Shown piece after piece: positions 38,171 through 49,500 of a stretch of DNA of 64,000 bases (within the stretch, counting starts at the first letter, position 1; each line of letters starts with the position of its first letter). The notes under the pieces are model-generated. The model searched no databases and was not told the origin of the DNA. It saw only the letters and a list, made by a program, of their open reading frames with translations. Both the position numbers and the translations under genes were made by a program. The DNA lies in the NCBI GenBank assembly GCA_026168455.1, contig CM047427.1, forward strand, positions 16,291,301 through 16,355,300, written 5' to 3'. The stretch is from Theocolax elegans. Taxonomy: Eukaryota; Arthropoda; Insecta; Hymenoptera; Cerocephalidae.

Positions 38171-38467
38171 TTAATTGTTGTTTTTATTAATAGTTGGATT
38201 TTGAACTTTTTCCGCGAAATTAATTAATTTATCAAATTTCTGCTGCATTTGTTCATTAAAATCAATATCGGAAATTTCTTTATACTTTAAATTCGAGTCC
38301 ACGTCTTTATCCAACATGTGTAAGGAAGCTATCTGCGAGTTTACTTTACTTAATTTTTTTAATAAAGTTCTCTTTTCAATAATTAGTTTTGATAAAATCT
38401 TTTTCTTTCCGCCTCTTGTCGTTTCTTTGCAATCGTAATTATGTTGTACGGAATCTCCCATGTCCAT
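38171..38467 (-). CDS. Small coiled-coil accessory protein, 98 aa
   Basis: The ORF begins MDMGDSVQHNYD and has a Lys-rich helix with Leu/Ile heptads (LSKLIIEKRTLLKKLSKV) and a second helix near the C-terminus. It sits between integrase and the 236-aa gene, upstream of an otherwise empty AT-rich stretch. No family recognised; a short leader ORF of the spliced messages is possible. Confidence 0.4.
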   Translation of the reverse strand: MDMGDSVQHNYDCKETTRGGKKKILSKLIIEKRTLLKKLSKVNSQIASLHMLDKDVDSNLKYKEISDIDFNEQMQQKFDKLINFAEKVQNPTINKNNN

Positions 38468-38630
38468 TGAATCTAGTGTTAGAGTTTTTTTGTTTCTAGT
38501 ATGCCAAACTCTCCTTATTTATTTATACCTGGGAGTCCTGTAAGAAAATATGACTAATTAACAGAATTACTAGAGTCAAGGTAAGTTCAGTTGTGATTAT
38601 TTATATAGGTTTACATTTTGAACGGTATGT

Positions 38631-38849
38631 AGGAAGGATAAGTGACGGTGTTGCTGGAGCTTTTACCGCAACGAGGAGGAAAGGGTGCAACTAAGCGCTC
38701 CTTAGGAAGGATAAGTGACAGTGTTGCTGGAGCATTTACTGAAACGAGGAGGAAAGGGTGCAACTAAGCACTCCTTAGGAAGGATAAGTGACGGTGTTGC
38801 TGGAGCATCTACCGCAACGAGGAGGAAAGGGTGCAATCAAGCACTCCTT
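38631..38849. repeat. Three 73-bp tandem repeats between integrase and accessory genes
   Basis: Copies start at 38631, 38704 and 38777 and a fourth breaks off after 38850 (aggaaggata). They are GC-richer than the neighbourhood. Each contains a small hairpin, GTTGC...GCAAC. The rest of 38468-39395 is AT-rich and holds no gene. Confidence 0.9.
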
Positions 38850-39395
38850 AGGAAGGATAGGATATAGGTTTTAGGTTTAGTGATGTGTTAGACTCCAATG
38901 ATTCTATTTTATTGTAAATCATTTTTTTTTATAGCAGTTAAATTTAAATTTGACTAAGCTCAACTGACATTGAAAATTTAAACCTTGTCCTTACTTTACT
39001 TTGTACATCAACATCATTGTTATCTTAGGCGAGAAGAGTAAAGAGAAAAAGACCTTATTTTTTGTTATTTGCCTTATTCGTTTCTAATTTAATAATCGCG
39101 TATTTATTTAATTTAAGTGAGTGTATGCTTTTCTTGTAATGATCTTTCTGTATAATAAAAAATATTATTTCCTTGTAGTTTATTTTCGTCGTTAATTTAG
39201 ATATATACATATTATTTTTATATCGTTTTTTTTTGTAATAAGTCAGATAAATTGAAATAATTTTATTTTAAGTTGAATGTATGCCAATTGTGATTACAAG
39301 ATAATAAATATTATTCTATTAACAACCTTTTAGAAGCGTAAAATATATATATAAGTGCGTATACATATTTTCAAGCACATTGGGGCTATTATATA

Positions 39396-40634
39396 TTATA
39401 TACCTATGTTTAGGCACTGCAAAGGCTCCATATATGAATATCTTAACCTATTAACATGCACTATTTTCGTTTTATTATGAGCTAGCTCTATTTTTACATT
39501 TCCCTTGTTATTAACTATTTCTAAAATCCGATGTAGTCCAGTATATTGATCGCCTAGTTTGTATTTCTTCCCTCCTTTTAATAACCAGACATTATCCCCT
39601 GTCTGAAATGCTTGATGATTGGCTTTCCTGTCGTAATAGAATTTCGACCTATGTTTAGAAGCTATTAATTTTTCTCGCGCGATTCCCTGTATTTCATTTA
39701 AACGTTGTCGTAAATTTATAATGTAATCATCATACGTTGGAACTCGTTCTCGTGGGTCTAAAAGTTCGTTTGATGGTAGTCGCGCTTTTCGTGCAAAAAC
39801 AATTTCAAAAGGCGTGTAGAGATGACCCTTATGTACCGACGCATTATATGAAAACGCGGCTAATTTGCATAACTCATCCCATGAGTCATTTCTTTCCATC
39901 ATTGTTTTTAAATAATCTGCTAAGCTGCTATGAAAACGCTCAACGGAGTTGGACTGAGGGTAATAAGCCGTGGTTTTAACTTGTTTAATCTTAAAAATTT
40001 TCGCTACTTCTCTCATCAGACTACTTAAAAATGAGGTACCTTGGTCGGATATAATTAACAATGGGGCGCTAAAAATTGAAAAGTGTCGACGAACTAACGC
40101 TTCGGCGATCGTTGCCGCGGTCGCGTCTGGTATGGGTATCGCCATACAGTATTTTGAAAGGTTGCATTGAATGGTTAATATATTATTGTTATTATTTCGA
40201 TATCTGGGAAATGGTCCCACAAGATCGACTGATATGGATTCCATAGCCGAGTACGGAGTATCTGTTATTATCATACGTTGTTTAGTTTTAACACGAACCA
40301 ATTTTTTTAGTTGGCAAGTTAAACAATGTCTAATGTAGTTTTGTACGTCTTTCTTAATATCTGGCCAATAAAAACGTTGTTTTATACGTTTATAGGTTTT
40401 TGTTACCCCTTTATGTCCTGCACAAGCAGATTCGTGCATTTCGCGAATAATATTTTCCCTATTACTCTCTTCCACACATTTTATGAATCCTAAACAAATA
40501 ATTATTTTTACATTAATTTTTCGTAGAGTTATACTTATTTGTTTCAATATTTCGTTCCATGAAACGTTTTCAATAAATTCGCTCTTTGCGATACTTATTG
40601 AACGTAATTTTTCTTTTAATATAATATTTTTCAA
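39396..40634 (-). CDS. pol: Integrase part of pol
   Basis: A retroviral-type integrase: an HHCC zinc domain (H67, H74, C104, C107), a catalytic core with D137 (SVDLVGPF), D197 (ISDQGTSF) and E232 (NSVERFHSS), and a basic C-terminal domain. The D-35-E spacing is standard. The frame is the same as that of RT/RNase H; between them stands one TGA (40683-40685) followed by CTG, and the frame stays open across the gap. Function: inserts element DNA into the genome. Confidence 0.9.
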   Translation of the reverse strand: MKNIILKEKLRSISIAKSEFIENVSWNEILKQISITLRKINVKIIICLGFIKCVEESNRENIIREMHESACAGHKGVTKTYKRIKQRFYWPDIKKDVQNYIRHCLTCQLKKLVRVKTKQRMIITDTPYSAMESISVDLVGPFPRYRNNNNNILTIQCNLSKYCMAIPIPDATAATIAEALVRRHFSIFSAPLLIISDQGTSFLSSLMREVAKIFKIKQVKTTAYYPQSNSVERFHSSLADYLKTMMERNDSWDELCKLAAFSYNASVHKGHLYTPFEIVFARKARLPSNELLDPRERVPTYDDYIINLRQRLNEIQGIAREKLIASKHRSKFYYDRKANHQAFQTGDNVWLLKGGKKYKLGDQYTGLHRILEIVNNKGNVKIELAHNKTKIVHVNRLRYSYMEPLQCLNIGI

Positions 40635-40682
40635 CTTTAGTAGATTCGTGTTTAGATTATTAATAATTTCTGAAGTACTCAG

Positions 40683-42584
40683 TCACTCTTCGTCACGTAA
40701 CACCATAGCAAAATGCATTTTTCCGTTTTTGTTATTGATTCTTATTTCTCCTGGATTTAAATTGGAAAAATGAGGTAGGAATAATTTGGAAGCCAAATTT
40801 CTGGATCCTTCATCTAAAGGCATTCCAGTCGTAGTTATGAAATAAACGTAATTATCTTTTCTCATAAAGAGTTGTTCTTTAACTTCAATGAATTTCTTTT
40901 CATCATTTGGTTCTTCGTAAACATCCTTTTCTTCCCAGGACTCGTCAAATTTGTTGTTAAAATTATCTATCTCCATGGGTTGTAATCTTTTGTCTGAGTT
41001 GACTATCGTTTCAATTTCCTCGGGGGCTTTTTGTATTATAGGAAGGTTTTTGACTGGTTCTTTTGATATATTTGACTTGTTGGGTCGTTTAGCTCTCTTT
41101 TCGTTGTAGTTTGGCCGTGTTATTTTTCCTGCACGACTGCGTGTTTCCATAGAATGATTTTTAATAACATAAACGGGATCTTCTATTGGATTTCTTGATA
41201 ACGCGTCAGCATTAACGTTACTTTTACCGGCTTTGTATACGATGTCAAAGTCGTATGCATTCAGTTTTATTCTCCATCTACTAACTCTGGATGTCGGATC
41301 TACTGAGTTTTTAAACCAAACAAGTGGTTTATGATCTGTTATAATGAGGAAACGACGGCCTCTTAGATAGCAATCGAACTGAGTAACGGCATACAGTATG
41401 ACTAATGCTTCCCTTGAGTAAGTATCACATTTTTGCTCGGCTTTGTTTAATACTCGTGAGACATAAGCAACTGGTAGGTCGGTTCCTACCTCTCCTTGTG
41501 ATAGAATTGCTCCGATCGCGGTACCGCTAGCGTCACAAGTCACTATAAATGGTTTATTAAAATCTGCGATTTGTAGTATTGGTTGTTTACACAATTTTTC
41601 TCTTAAATCATCGAATGCCTTTTGAACCTCGCTGGACCATAGGAAGGGTGAGTCTTTCTTTAATAAATTACTTAATGGTCTAGCAATACCCGAAAAATTC
41701 GCAATGAATCGTCTATAATAACCTGCTAATCCTAAAAATTGACGTATGTTTTTCACTGTTTTTGGAATTGGAAATTCTTTTACTGCGTCTAATTTTCTTG
41801 GATCCGGCAAAACACCTTCTGGTGATAGTACGTGTCCCAGATACACTACTTCTCTCTTTAAAAATTCACATTTGTCTGGCTGTAATTTCAGATTTGCGGC
41901 GCGTACTCTTTGCAAAAATTTTTCAAACTTTTGGTTATGCTCCTGAATATTTTTAGCGTATATAACTGCGTCGTCAAGGAATAAAAATATTTCTTTGCCT
42001 TGCATGCCCTCGAAAACACGATCAATCATTCTTTGAAAAGTGGCTGGAGAATTGCATAATCCCATAGGCATTGTTTTAAATTGAAATAAACCGAATGAAG
42101 ATGCAAAAGCGGTTTTATGTCGATCTTCTTGAGCTAACGGAACTTGTAAAAATCCTTGACATAAATCTAATACGGTGAATACACGATTTTCTGGTCCGAT
42201 TTGATAGATAATATCTAGTATATTAGGTAATGGGTATCGATCTTTTACGGTTTTATCGTTTAATTGTCGAAAATCGACTACTAGTCGGTATCGTTTATTA
42301 CCCTGACTATCAGGGTTTTTTGTTACTAGAAAAACAGGTGATGTATAATTGGAACTTGATGGTTCAATTATGTCTCCTTCAATCATTTCTTTTAATTGTT
42401 TATCAAGTTCGCTTTTGAGAGCATGAGGAAATCTATATGGCTTAGCTGTGATTGGTATGTCGTCGACAGTCGGTATCTTATGTTCTATAGCATTTGTCAC
42501 GTCTAATTTTTCTCCTTTTAGACAGAAACAATCCGAATATTTATCAATTAAATTTTCTATAGATTGTCTTTGTTCCTCGTCCAT
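40683..42584 (-). CDS. pol: Reverse transcriptase and RNase H part of pol
   Basis: RT palm motifs: D140 in TVLDLCQGF, MPMGLCNSPATFQ, and the active site FLDD (202-205), where gypsy elements usually have Y at the first position. A tether (QFLGLAGYYRRFI) leads to RNase H with D351 (TCDASGTAIGAIL), E392, D417 (ITDHKPL) and D460 (NADALSR). The ORF starts with ATG directly after a TAA that ends the protease frame, both in one frame. The C-terminal 170 residues are a charged linker before the TGA. Ty3/gypsy by motif order RT-RH-INT. Confidence 0.95.
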   Translation of the reverse strand: MDEEQRQSIENLIDKYSDCFCLKGEKLDVTNAIEHKIPTVDDIPITAKPYRFPHALKSELDKQLKEMIEGDIIEPSSSNYTSPVFLVTKNPDSQGNKRYRLVVDFRQLNDKTVKDRYPLPNILDIIYQIGPENRVFTVLDLCQGFLQVPLAQEDRHKTAFASSFGLFQFKTMPMGLCNSPATFQRMIDRVFEGMQGKEIFLFLDDAVIYAKNIQEHNQKFEKFLQRVRAANLKLQPDKCEFLKREVVYLGHVLSPEGVLPDPRKLDAVKEFPIPKTVKNIRQFLGLAGYYRRFIANFSGIARPLSNLLKKDSPFLWSSEVQKAFDDLREKLCKQPILQIADFNKPFIVTCDASGTAIGAILSQGEVGTDLPVAYVSRVLNKAEQKCDTYSREALVILYAVTQFDCYLRGRRFLIITDHKPLVWFKNSVDPTSRVSRWRIKLNAYDFDIVYKAGKSNVNADALSRNPIEDPVYVIKNHSMETRSRAGKITRPNYNEKRAKRPNKSNISKEPVKNLPIIQKAPEEIETIVNSDKRLQPMEIDNFNNKFDESWEEKDVYEEPNDEKKFIEVKEQLFMRKDNYVYFITTTGMPLDEGSRNLASKLFLPHFSNLNPGEIRINNKNGKMHFAMVLRDEE

Positions 42585-44308
42585 TTAATCAAAATGCAAG
42601 GCTTCTTTTAACCGTTCATTACGATTAAATGTACTTGTATTCTCCGTTATGTTAAGTATCCTCGCTTCAGATCGACCGTCAGAAATGTCGTGTATGTCGA
42701 CCTCTTCACTTTCGTAACTATAAAAATTATTAATATAAGGTTTATTTGAATAAACCAAATAACTGCTATTCATTTCGTTTTCGTGTATGACTTCAACAAA
42801 TTCACTTCGTAAATTTTCGTTTATTACTCGTTCATTCAATAAAAAGTTGCTAGGGTCCCCATCCTGTTCATCTTCTTCCTGTATGTTAATTAAATTCTCA
42901 TTATTTATCTCGTTTTCAGTTTCTTCAGTTCCTTGATTGTTTATCCATAATATTTCGGTTCTCGGGATAGTATCTAACTTTTCCCCCGACATAACCAATT
43001 CTTCGTTATTCAATTTACAAACATAACTAACATTTTTATCACGAGGTCCGCATTTATCGCCCTCCTCGATTTCGTAATCCATTAGTACTTGACAATTCAA
43101 CTTTTTATCAACAAAATCTTTCTTATTTTCACGAGGTCCGCATTTATCGCCCTCCTCGATTTTATAATCCATTTGTACTTTACAATTCATCTTTTTGTCA
43201 ACAAAATTTTCCTTATTTTCACGAGGTCCGCATTTATCGCCCTCCTCGATTTCATAATCCATTTGTACTTGACAATTATTAACTGTCTTATCCCATAAAT
43301 TTTCTTCATTTTTTATTTCATTTTCAATATCATACTTCAGGTCAATTTCGTTTTCATAATTAGTACAGGATGGACTCTCAGCCATCCTATCGAACACTGG
43401 TGCTTCAATAATACCATAATTTTCAGTAATTTCATCAAATTTTTCTTTAATACGTGGCTCAGTCACATCACATACCCGTGGCTGCGCTTTTCCATTATTT
43501 ATTTGTAATAGTTCTTCCTTCATTAATCCATAACAATTTTCACTTGCTTTACATGTATTATTCTTTAGATCCGACTCCTCGTCGATCTGTTGTACTTGTA
43601 TTTCGTCATTTTTATAATCGTCATATAATAACTCTTGTTCTTTTTCACTGTGATTGTATAGGTTTTTGTCGTTGCCATTTTGATTTCTTTCATTTTTTTG
43701 TTCTTGCTCATACGATTCGTTTGTGTCAAATTTTATAAACGTTTCATCATTTTCGTGTAATTGAAAATCACTTGACGTTTCTGAGTCACTATCGGTATAA
43801 TTATAAAATCTTGAATTTTTCATGTTCGTATAATCATTGTTTTCCCTTGCTTTTGGCATATATCGTATTGATTTTCGGTCATAATTTTCGATATCCTCCA
43901 TTATATAAATCGATTCATCCGTTTGCATATTATTTGCATTTTCAAAGGGGAGAATTAATCCGTTAAATTCTAAATATTGTTCCAAATAATTGATTTTTGC
44001 ATCGTTTCTACGGAAAAAAGCGGTGCCTAAGATTCCGTCTTGTTGTATAGGGAACGAATCATGTACTAAATTGAGTTCCACGGGAGATCCTTCGAAATCT
44101 ATTTTAATTTTACCACGAGTAGTTAATGAGTGGTCAGTTATGCCTTTTAACAATATAATATCATTTTCGTCAATTTTTACGCGAGAGTCTACCTTTGACT
44201 CTTTAATTAGACTTACCGATGCTCCTGTATCTAGCAAGAATTTTAAGGGACGTCTTAACTGACCGGTATCGAAAATTACGACCGGGGCTGAACTTTGTTG
44301 GCTTAAAT
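42585..44308 (-). CDS. pol: Retropepsin protease with long acidic insert
   Basis: The frame opens right at the gag stop in -1 relation to gag; LLDTGASVSLI is the catalytic triad and DGILGTAF a later core strand. The annotated ATG (44237) is within the active site, so translation must come by frameshift. Unusually about 430 residues follow the protease, very acidic and Asn-rich. They include three in-frame 30-residue tandem repeats (90-bp spacing; starts near 43041, 43131 and 43221; core EEGDKCGPRE). The frame ends TAA immediately before the RT ATG. Confidence 0.85.
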
Positions 44309-46498
44309 TTATTTTCGCGGTGCGGAGGGGACGTTTGAGCGGGTTTCCGCGCTCGAAGTAGAGGGAATTTGATTCGTAGCCTCTCTCTCGACCCTCCTCG
44401 GAGAGAGAGTGTCGGTGTTTCCCTGATTTTGATTTCCTTCTCTTATTTCTTTTTGTAACTTATAACAATCGCGCTTTATGTGACCGGGTTTTCCGCAATG
44501 GAAACAAGTAACTGGTGATCTTATATTATTATTCGATTCTTTATTAATATATAGTGATTCTTGGGAAGTTGGATTAACCGGCTCGCGCACACCGCGAGTC
44601 CCGGAATTAATTCCCCGATCTTCTTTGTTAAATTGCTGCGACGAGTATTTATTATTATTATAACGAACAAAGGAATCATTTGTATCTCTGTCTCTATTTG
44701 GTAAAGATTCCGTCTGATTTTGATACTCATTCCAACCACCAAATTGTAAATTCGGTCTATTATAATTACGACTGTTATCCGAGCGATTTTGTGGGCTATA
44801 TGAACTGTTTATGGGATTGCGTCGGTTGTTATTATCGGAAAATCTTTCCGCAAAACTTCGTGCTAATTTGAAACAATTTATGGCTCCATGACCAGTCTTA
44901 GAACAATATTGACATACAATCGGAGAGTTATTAGAAATATAGTTTACTTTACGCGTTTCTTGAGTTGAACGAAAACGAGCCTCTTCTCGGCTCGGCGTCT
45001 CCTCGTCCAAGACGCTACAAGCGAACTCGCGCTCCACCTCGAGCGCTTGTTCACGAGCTTGTTTTATAGAACTTGGAGTCCCTAAACGCGCGCGAATTTC
45101 CCAACGAAGGCCTTTTAAAAAGAATTTTAAACAATCTCGCCTTAGCTCAAGCATGAAATGATCTGCTATCGCGACTCGTTCCTCTCTGTCGGCCGCTTTG
45201 ACTATTTCATTTTTTATTTCTTGTAACCGATTAAAATAAGCAACGACTGTCTCATTGTTTTTCTGTTTTAATTTAGCAAGTTCTCCCGTCCACTCGTAAT
45301 ATGTTTTTATCGATCCGAAGGTGTTTTCGAAAAAATCGGATATCTCTTTGATCGAATTAAAATTTTCTCCGCGCGCACAAGTTAAAGCTTCCCCATATAA
45401 ACGCATTCGAATAAGTTTTGTTAATTCTTTTTCGTACTCCGACGGTAAAATTTCTTTTACTTCGTTGCATCCGTCCAAAAATTGCGATAAATTTATATTA
45501 TGACCGTTAAACCGCGGTATTAAATCTAGAGCGTCCTTTAGCGATAAACCTCGAATTTGAGACGTCATTGTTTTATTATTAATTTGTTTTTTAACTTCAC
45601 TCCTATCTAGTTTTTTTGGTTTTGTTCCGGTGCTTGTTCTTAATTCGTCTAAATTAATTTTATTAAATAATTCGTCTTTAATCTTAGAAGAGTTTGCTTG
45701 TTCGGGTGATCTTTTAATTAATTGATTATCGAAGGGAATTGTAAAATCTGTCGCGCCTTGAATTAGTTTTTCGTCGAGTACTTTCGCCATGTCTGTCACT
45801 AGTGCCTTTGCTTCCTCAGTCTCTTTTTCGATCGGTGCGGAAAAAATATTTAACGCGCCTTTAATCTTACTTATGATACCTTGAAAAGTTGTCCCATTTT
45901 TTACACTTTCTTGTAAACTTTCTATGATTTTAGGTTCCTCGAGATAAGAATCTAACAACTCTTTTTTTACTTCAGTCGCGAGCCGTTTTCTTACCGAGCT
46001 TATAACGTTATCCGGTGTTAAAATCAATGGTTCATATGGACGATAAATTGGGGCTGGCGTACTAAAATTTACAGGATTATTCGCGATAAGTTCTTTTTGT
46101 TCCTCGTAATTCAAAACTGCGGGTTTTAAACTAAAATGTTTTACGCGCGTGGGAGTAATTATTGTGTCTTCCTGTTCGTCTTCACTAACTTCGGAAATAG
46201 AAAGATCAGTTGGAAAAAAAGGGTCTCTATATTCAAAATCGCGAGGTATTTTTATAGATAATGAAATATTTGCTGCACTTTTTTCTAGTCTATCCTTTAA
46301 ATAATTTATTTCTTTTGTCAAATTTTGCACTGTTTCCCTAGGAGTTTTAGTTAAATCGAGAGTATCGAGAGTCTGAACTTTTTCTTTGTATAAATTTAAT
46401 AACGTATCATTCATAGAAAATTCTAAACTCGTGTTTCTTTGTTTATTTACATAACAATCAGTATTTTTAGGCGAACCTGACATTTTACTTCTAAACAC
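44309..46498 (-). CDS. gag: Gag polyprotein, 729 aa
   Basis: It starts MFRSKMSGSPKNTDCYVNKQ. A long N-terminal matrix-like section is followed by a capsid-like helical region (about residues 310-500). Then come two CCHC zinc knuckles, CQYCSKTGHGAINC near 540 and CFHCGKPGHIKRDC near 670, with an Asn/Ser/Arg-rich spacer. This is longer than most errantivirus gags (about 450). The stop TAA (44309-44311) follows AAAA; slipping back one base on AAA enters the protease frame, the usual gag-pol -1 shift of this group. The frame is unbroken. Confidence 0.9.
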   Translation of the reverse strand: MFRSKMSGSPKNTDCYVNKQRNTSLEFSMNDTLLNLYKEKVQTLDTLDLTKTPRETVQNLTKEINYLKDRLEKSAANISLSIKIPRDFEYRDPFFPTDLSISEVSEDEQEDTIITPTRVKHFSLKPAVLNYEEQKELIANNPVNFSTPAPIYRPYEPLILTPDNVISSVRKRLATEVKKELLDSYLEEPKIIESLQESVKNGTTFQGIISKIKGALNIFSAPIEKETEEAKALVTDMAKVLDEKLIQGATDFTIPFDNQLIKRSPEQANSSKIKDELFNKINLDELRTSTGTKPKKLDRSEVKKQINNKTMTSQIRGLSLKDALDLIPRFNGHNINLSQFLDGCNEVKEILPSEYEKELTKLIRMRLYGEALTCARGENFNSIKEISDFFENTFGSIKTYYEWTGELAKLKQKNNETVVAYFNRLQEIKNEIVKAADREERVAIADHFMLELRRDCLKFFLKGLRWEIRARLGTPSSIKQAREQALEVEREFACSVLDEETPSREEARFRSTQETRKVNYISNNSPIVCQYCSKTGHGAINCFKLARSFAERFSDNNNRRNPINSSYSPQNRSDNSRNYNRPNLQFGGWNEYQNQTESLPNRDRDTNDSFVRYNNNKYSSQQFNKEDRGINSGTRGVREPVNPTSQESLYINKESNNNIRSPVTCFHCGKPGHIKRDCYKLQKEIREGNQNQGNTDTLSPRRVEREATNQIPSTSSAETRSNVPSAPRK

Positions 46499-46541
46499 AT
46501 TATTCCTTTAATCTCTTTTTTTTTCTCTCAAAAATGTGAGT

Positions 46542-46559
46542 TTCCCGGCCGATGCACCA
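46542..46559 (-). promoter_or_regulatory. Primer binding site, tRNA-Gly(GCC)
   Basis: TGGTGCATCGGCCGGGAA on the minus strand is complementary to CCA plus the 3' end of eukaryotic tRNA-Gly-GCC over 18 bases. It lies 26 bases from the LTR edge, inside of it. This is an uncommon primer for the gypsy group. Confidence 0.8.
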
Positions 46560-46585
46560 AATTTATTATAATAATTAATACAATC

Positions 46586-49500
46586 TGTCACGTCCAGACT
46601 TGCACCAATCACTATAAAAAATATTACAAGAAGGCAAATGGTTAATAAACCATTCGCGTTCCTTTCGCTCTTGTTTGACTAGGACTAGCCTTACGTCTCC
46701 GGGAGTAGCGAGCGAAGTTATTTTGAGAGTAGAGATGCAGGATATAATGTGGGATAAATAATATATGATTTATTTCGTATTAATCATGCATTATTTATTT
46801 AAATATAATATGCTGTTTTCCTTTAAATGAACACGTGCAACTAAATTATTACAGCTTTTTAATGGGCAAAAATACATAAATTCACACTATTTTATTTACA
46901 ATTGCATAAATTTATTTAAGTCAAATAACGATTAATTTTGATTAAATACACAAGTGTACGGCGAACACATTAACACATTATAGAATAAAATATACACAAG
47001 GTTTTTTTATTATAAACATTAATAATTAATAATCGAAATAAGAATTATTATAAATAAATGCAGATTTAATTAAAAATTGTTGTCGTTTTAAACATGAATT
47101 ATTGTTAATAAAGTGCATTTCAAACCGCAAATATTGGAAATAAAATGCAATGCAACGAATAATTATTATAAATAAATTGTAGTATCAAATAATAATTGTT
47201 TTAATCGACAACGGTTGGTTCAGCAATCGAAATAACATAAAATATCAGGTTTGCCTTTACGAATAATACAAGCGTATAGACAGCCGAAAAGAATATACCT
47301 TAAGTACCCAAATATATAGATATATATATATATATATTGTCACACCGCACTGGGGATCAGGGTGCGGGTGATGAAATTAATATCAATGATAAAATACAGA
47401 GAGTTTATTATATGATATAAATTAGATACACGGTTGCCAGTCGTGCTCGCGGTTAAATATTAACGGCTGCTAATTATTAATAATAACGCTTAATTAATTA
47501 TAACGGGGTGAGGGCTCGATATTTGGCTCATATAATTTCACGCGCGGCGATATAGCTGTGCTCGATCGAATACCCGCTCGATCCACGAAAATGGCGACGC
47601 CGGCCACGTGTGCGAATACGCGAAAGGGGAATTGCGGCACACACACCTTACGAGGAGAGGAACACGGTAGGGATAGCACTTTGCACCAACCTTATTACAA
47701 TCTCGCTCTCTCAGTTGCACCCGGTGCACACTCTCCGGACTCTATCTCACGTACGGAAAACGGTCGAAATCTCTCAAAGGTAACCTCGCTGCGTCTCGTC
47801 ACGGCCGAGTTCCCGAGCTCTCTGTGCTTCGTCCTGCGAGCGCGCCGCGCGCATGCGTCGCGACCGTCTCCGCGCAGTGCGAGCGCGGCCTTACAGCGAG
47901 AGCGGCTTGATGTTGTTGTTAGTGTTCTGCTAGACGGTTCGAGTGAGACGACGACGACGACGACTGGCGACGACGAGGCTGCTATTTGGTAATTATAACC
48001 TCGTTCCTTATTAATTATCGGCTAATCGATCCGTGAGTTTATTTCCAGATGGACGACGAGCCTTACTGACGTGGTTGACGGGTCGTGGCTGCTCGGCGGG
48101 TGCATATACGTGTCGCTATCTCCGTCTCTCTCTACTTCGTGGCTTCTTGGCTGCTGAGACGTCTCTTCACGACGTCGGCTCCGGAGGCTGTTCCTCGGTT
48201 CTACTTCGCGGCTGCTATAATACGGTAAGGAGTCACTTGACAGGTGCCTTGTTATTTAGTTAGTATATGTGAGCAATGTTTATGCTCACATAACCTCTAA
48301 CCCTGGCTCATATACACCTCTACTCCTGTACACAGTCTTGTGTACTCCTACCTGCTCCTTAGTCTTGAAAACATACTCATGATTATGCCTTACAGGTTGA
48401 TCTCCCTGTACGAGTCCGTTGCTGTTGGATGGCTCCTCCCGGATTGAGGCTCCATGGGTATGCTGTAACAATTGCTGCAGCTGCAACAGCCGTCTTCTTT
48501 ATACTTTGGACCTCGATGCCCTGTCCATGCTCTTATGCTGCCTTCGCACTCAGCTGATGTCTCCAGGCTCTTCGAGTGCTGTTCGCCCTGCATGTAGCCT
48601 CTTGGTGGCTACTGGTTTCCTCGACTCTTGTGTGTGCTGGCTCCGCTTCTGCTCCAGGGTGTAGCTTGTTCGGCTTTAGGGGGGTTATCTTATTATTTAG
48701 GTAGCTAGGGATATGTGTGCTCGGTGCTAGGCTTCTTTAGTATACGGTTTAGGTAGGTCTTGGGTAATAGGTAGGTAGGAATGTGTGTGTGCTCGCTATG
48801 CACCATGACAGGCACACTTGCCTTGTCACAATATATATATATATATATGTGTATTCGGTGAGGAACGAAGGTCCGCCTTGAACGTGGATAGCGGTGTCAA
48901 ATTGCCGGATAATGTCCTGCTAGACCTGCGGGCGTCGACGTTAGATGTGTATGCTGTTGGAGCCCGATGATTTCCAGATGTCAAAGTCGTAGTTCCTTGA
49001 CTATGGCTCGTAGATGTCAATGATACGTCTCGATCCCCGAATACAAGATCTCTCGTGATTTTTAATGCGTATTACTTTAAAGTCCGAGTAGCAGAGCCAC
49101 GCCCTCGGATAAAAATCAAAGAGGTGACTAGCAGAGCTTCGCCTTGCGAAAGCTTTAGATGAAAAATTAGGAGTGGCTGTGTCTGTTTTGGGTCCTCTTT
49201 ATATACCCTAAATATCTATGCATCTGTCCTTGTCTTACACTTCGCCTTGTCTTACACTTTGCCTTATATGGAAATTATGTAAGTAGTTCTCGATTTTTCT
49301 GTGCTTGCACCCGATTGGACTGTTAGATGTGCGTAATTAAAAATTATCGAGTACCGTGCATTTTCTGTATCGCTTCGTAGTTAATTTGGAGAATTTGCTG
49401 TCCCCCTTTTTATTACTGCGATGTTACCCAAAGAACGGCTTAATTTATTACTTCCATCTAATGCTCGAATTTTCTAGTCGATGTTTCCCATTGCCGGTTC

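Noticed and set aside
42230..43966. Plus-strand ORFs opposite pol
   Set aside because: They are shadows of the minus-strand coding sequence.
47558..48263. ORFs in the GC-rich part of the solo LTR
   Set aside because: There are no domains and they overlap on both strands; high GC makes chance ORFs likely.
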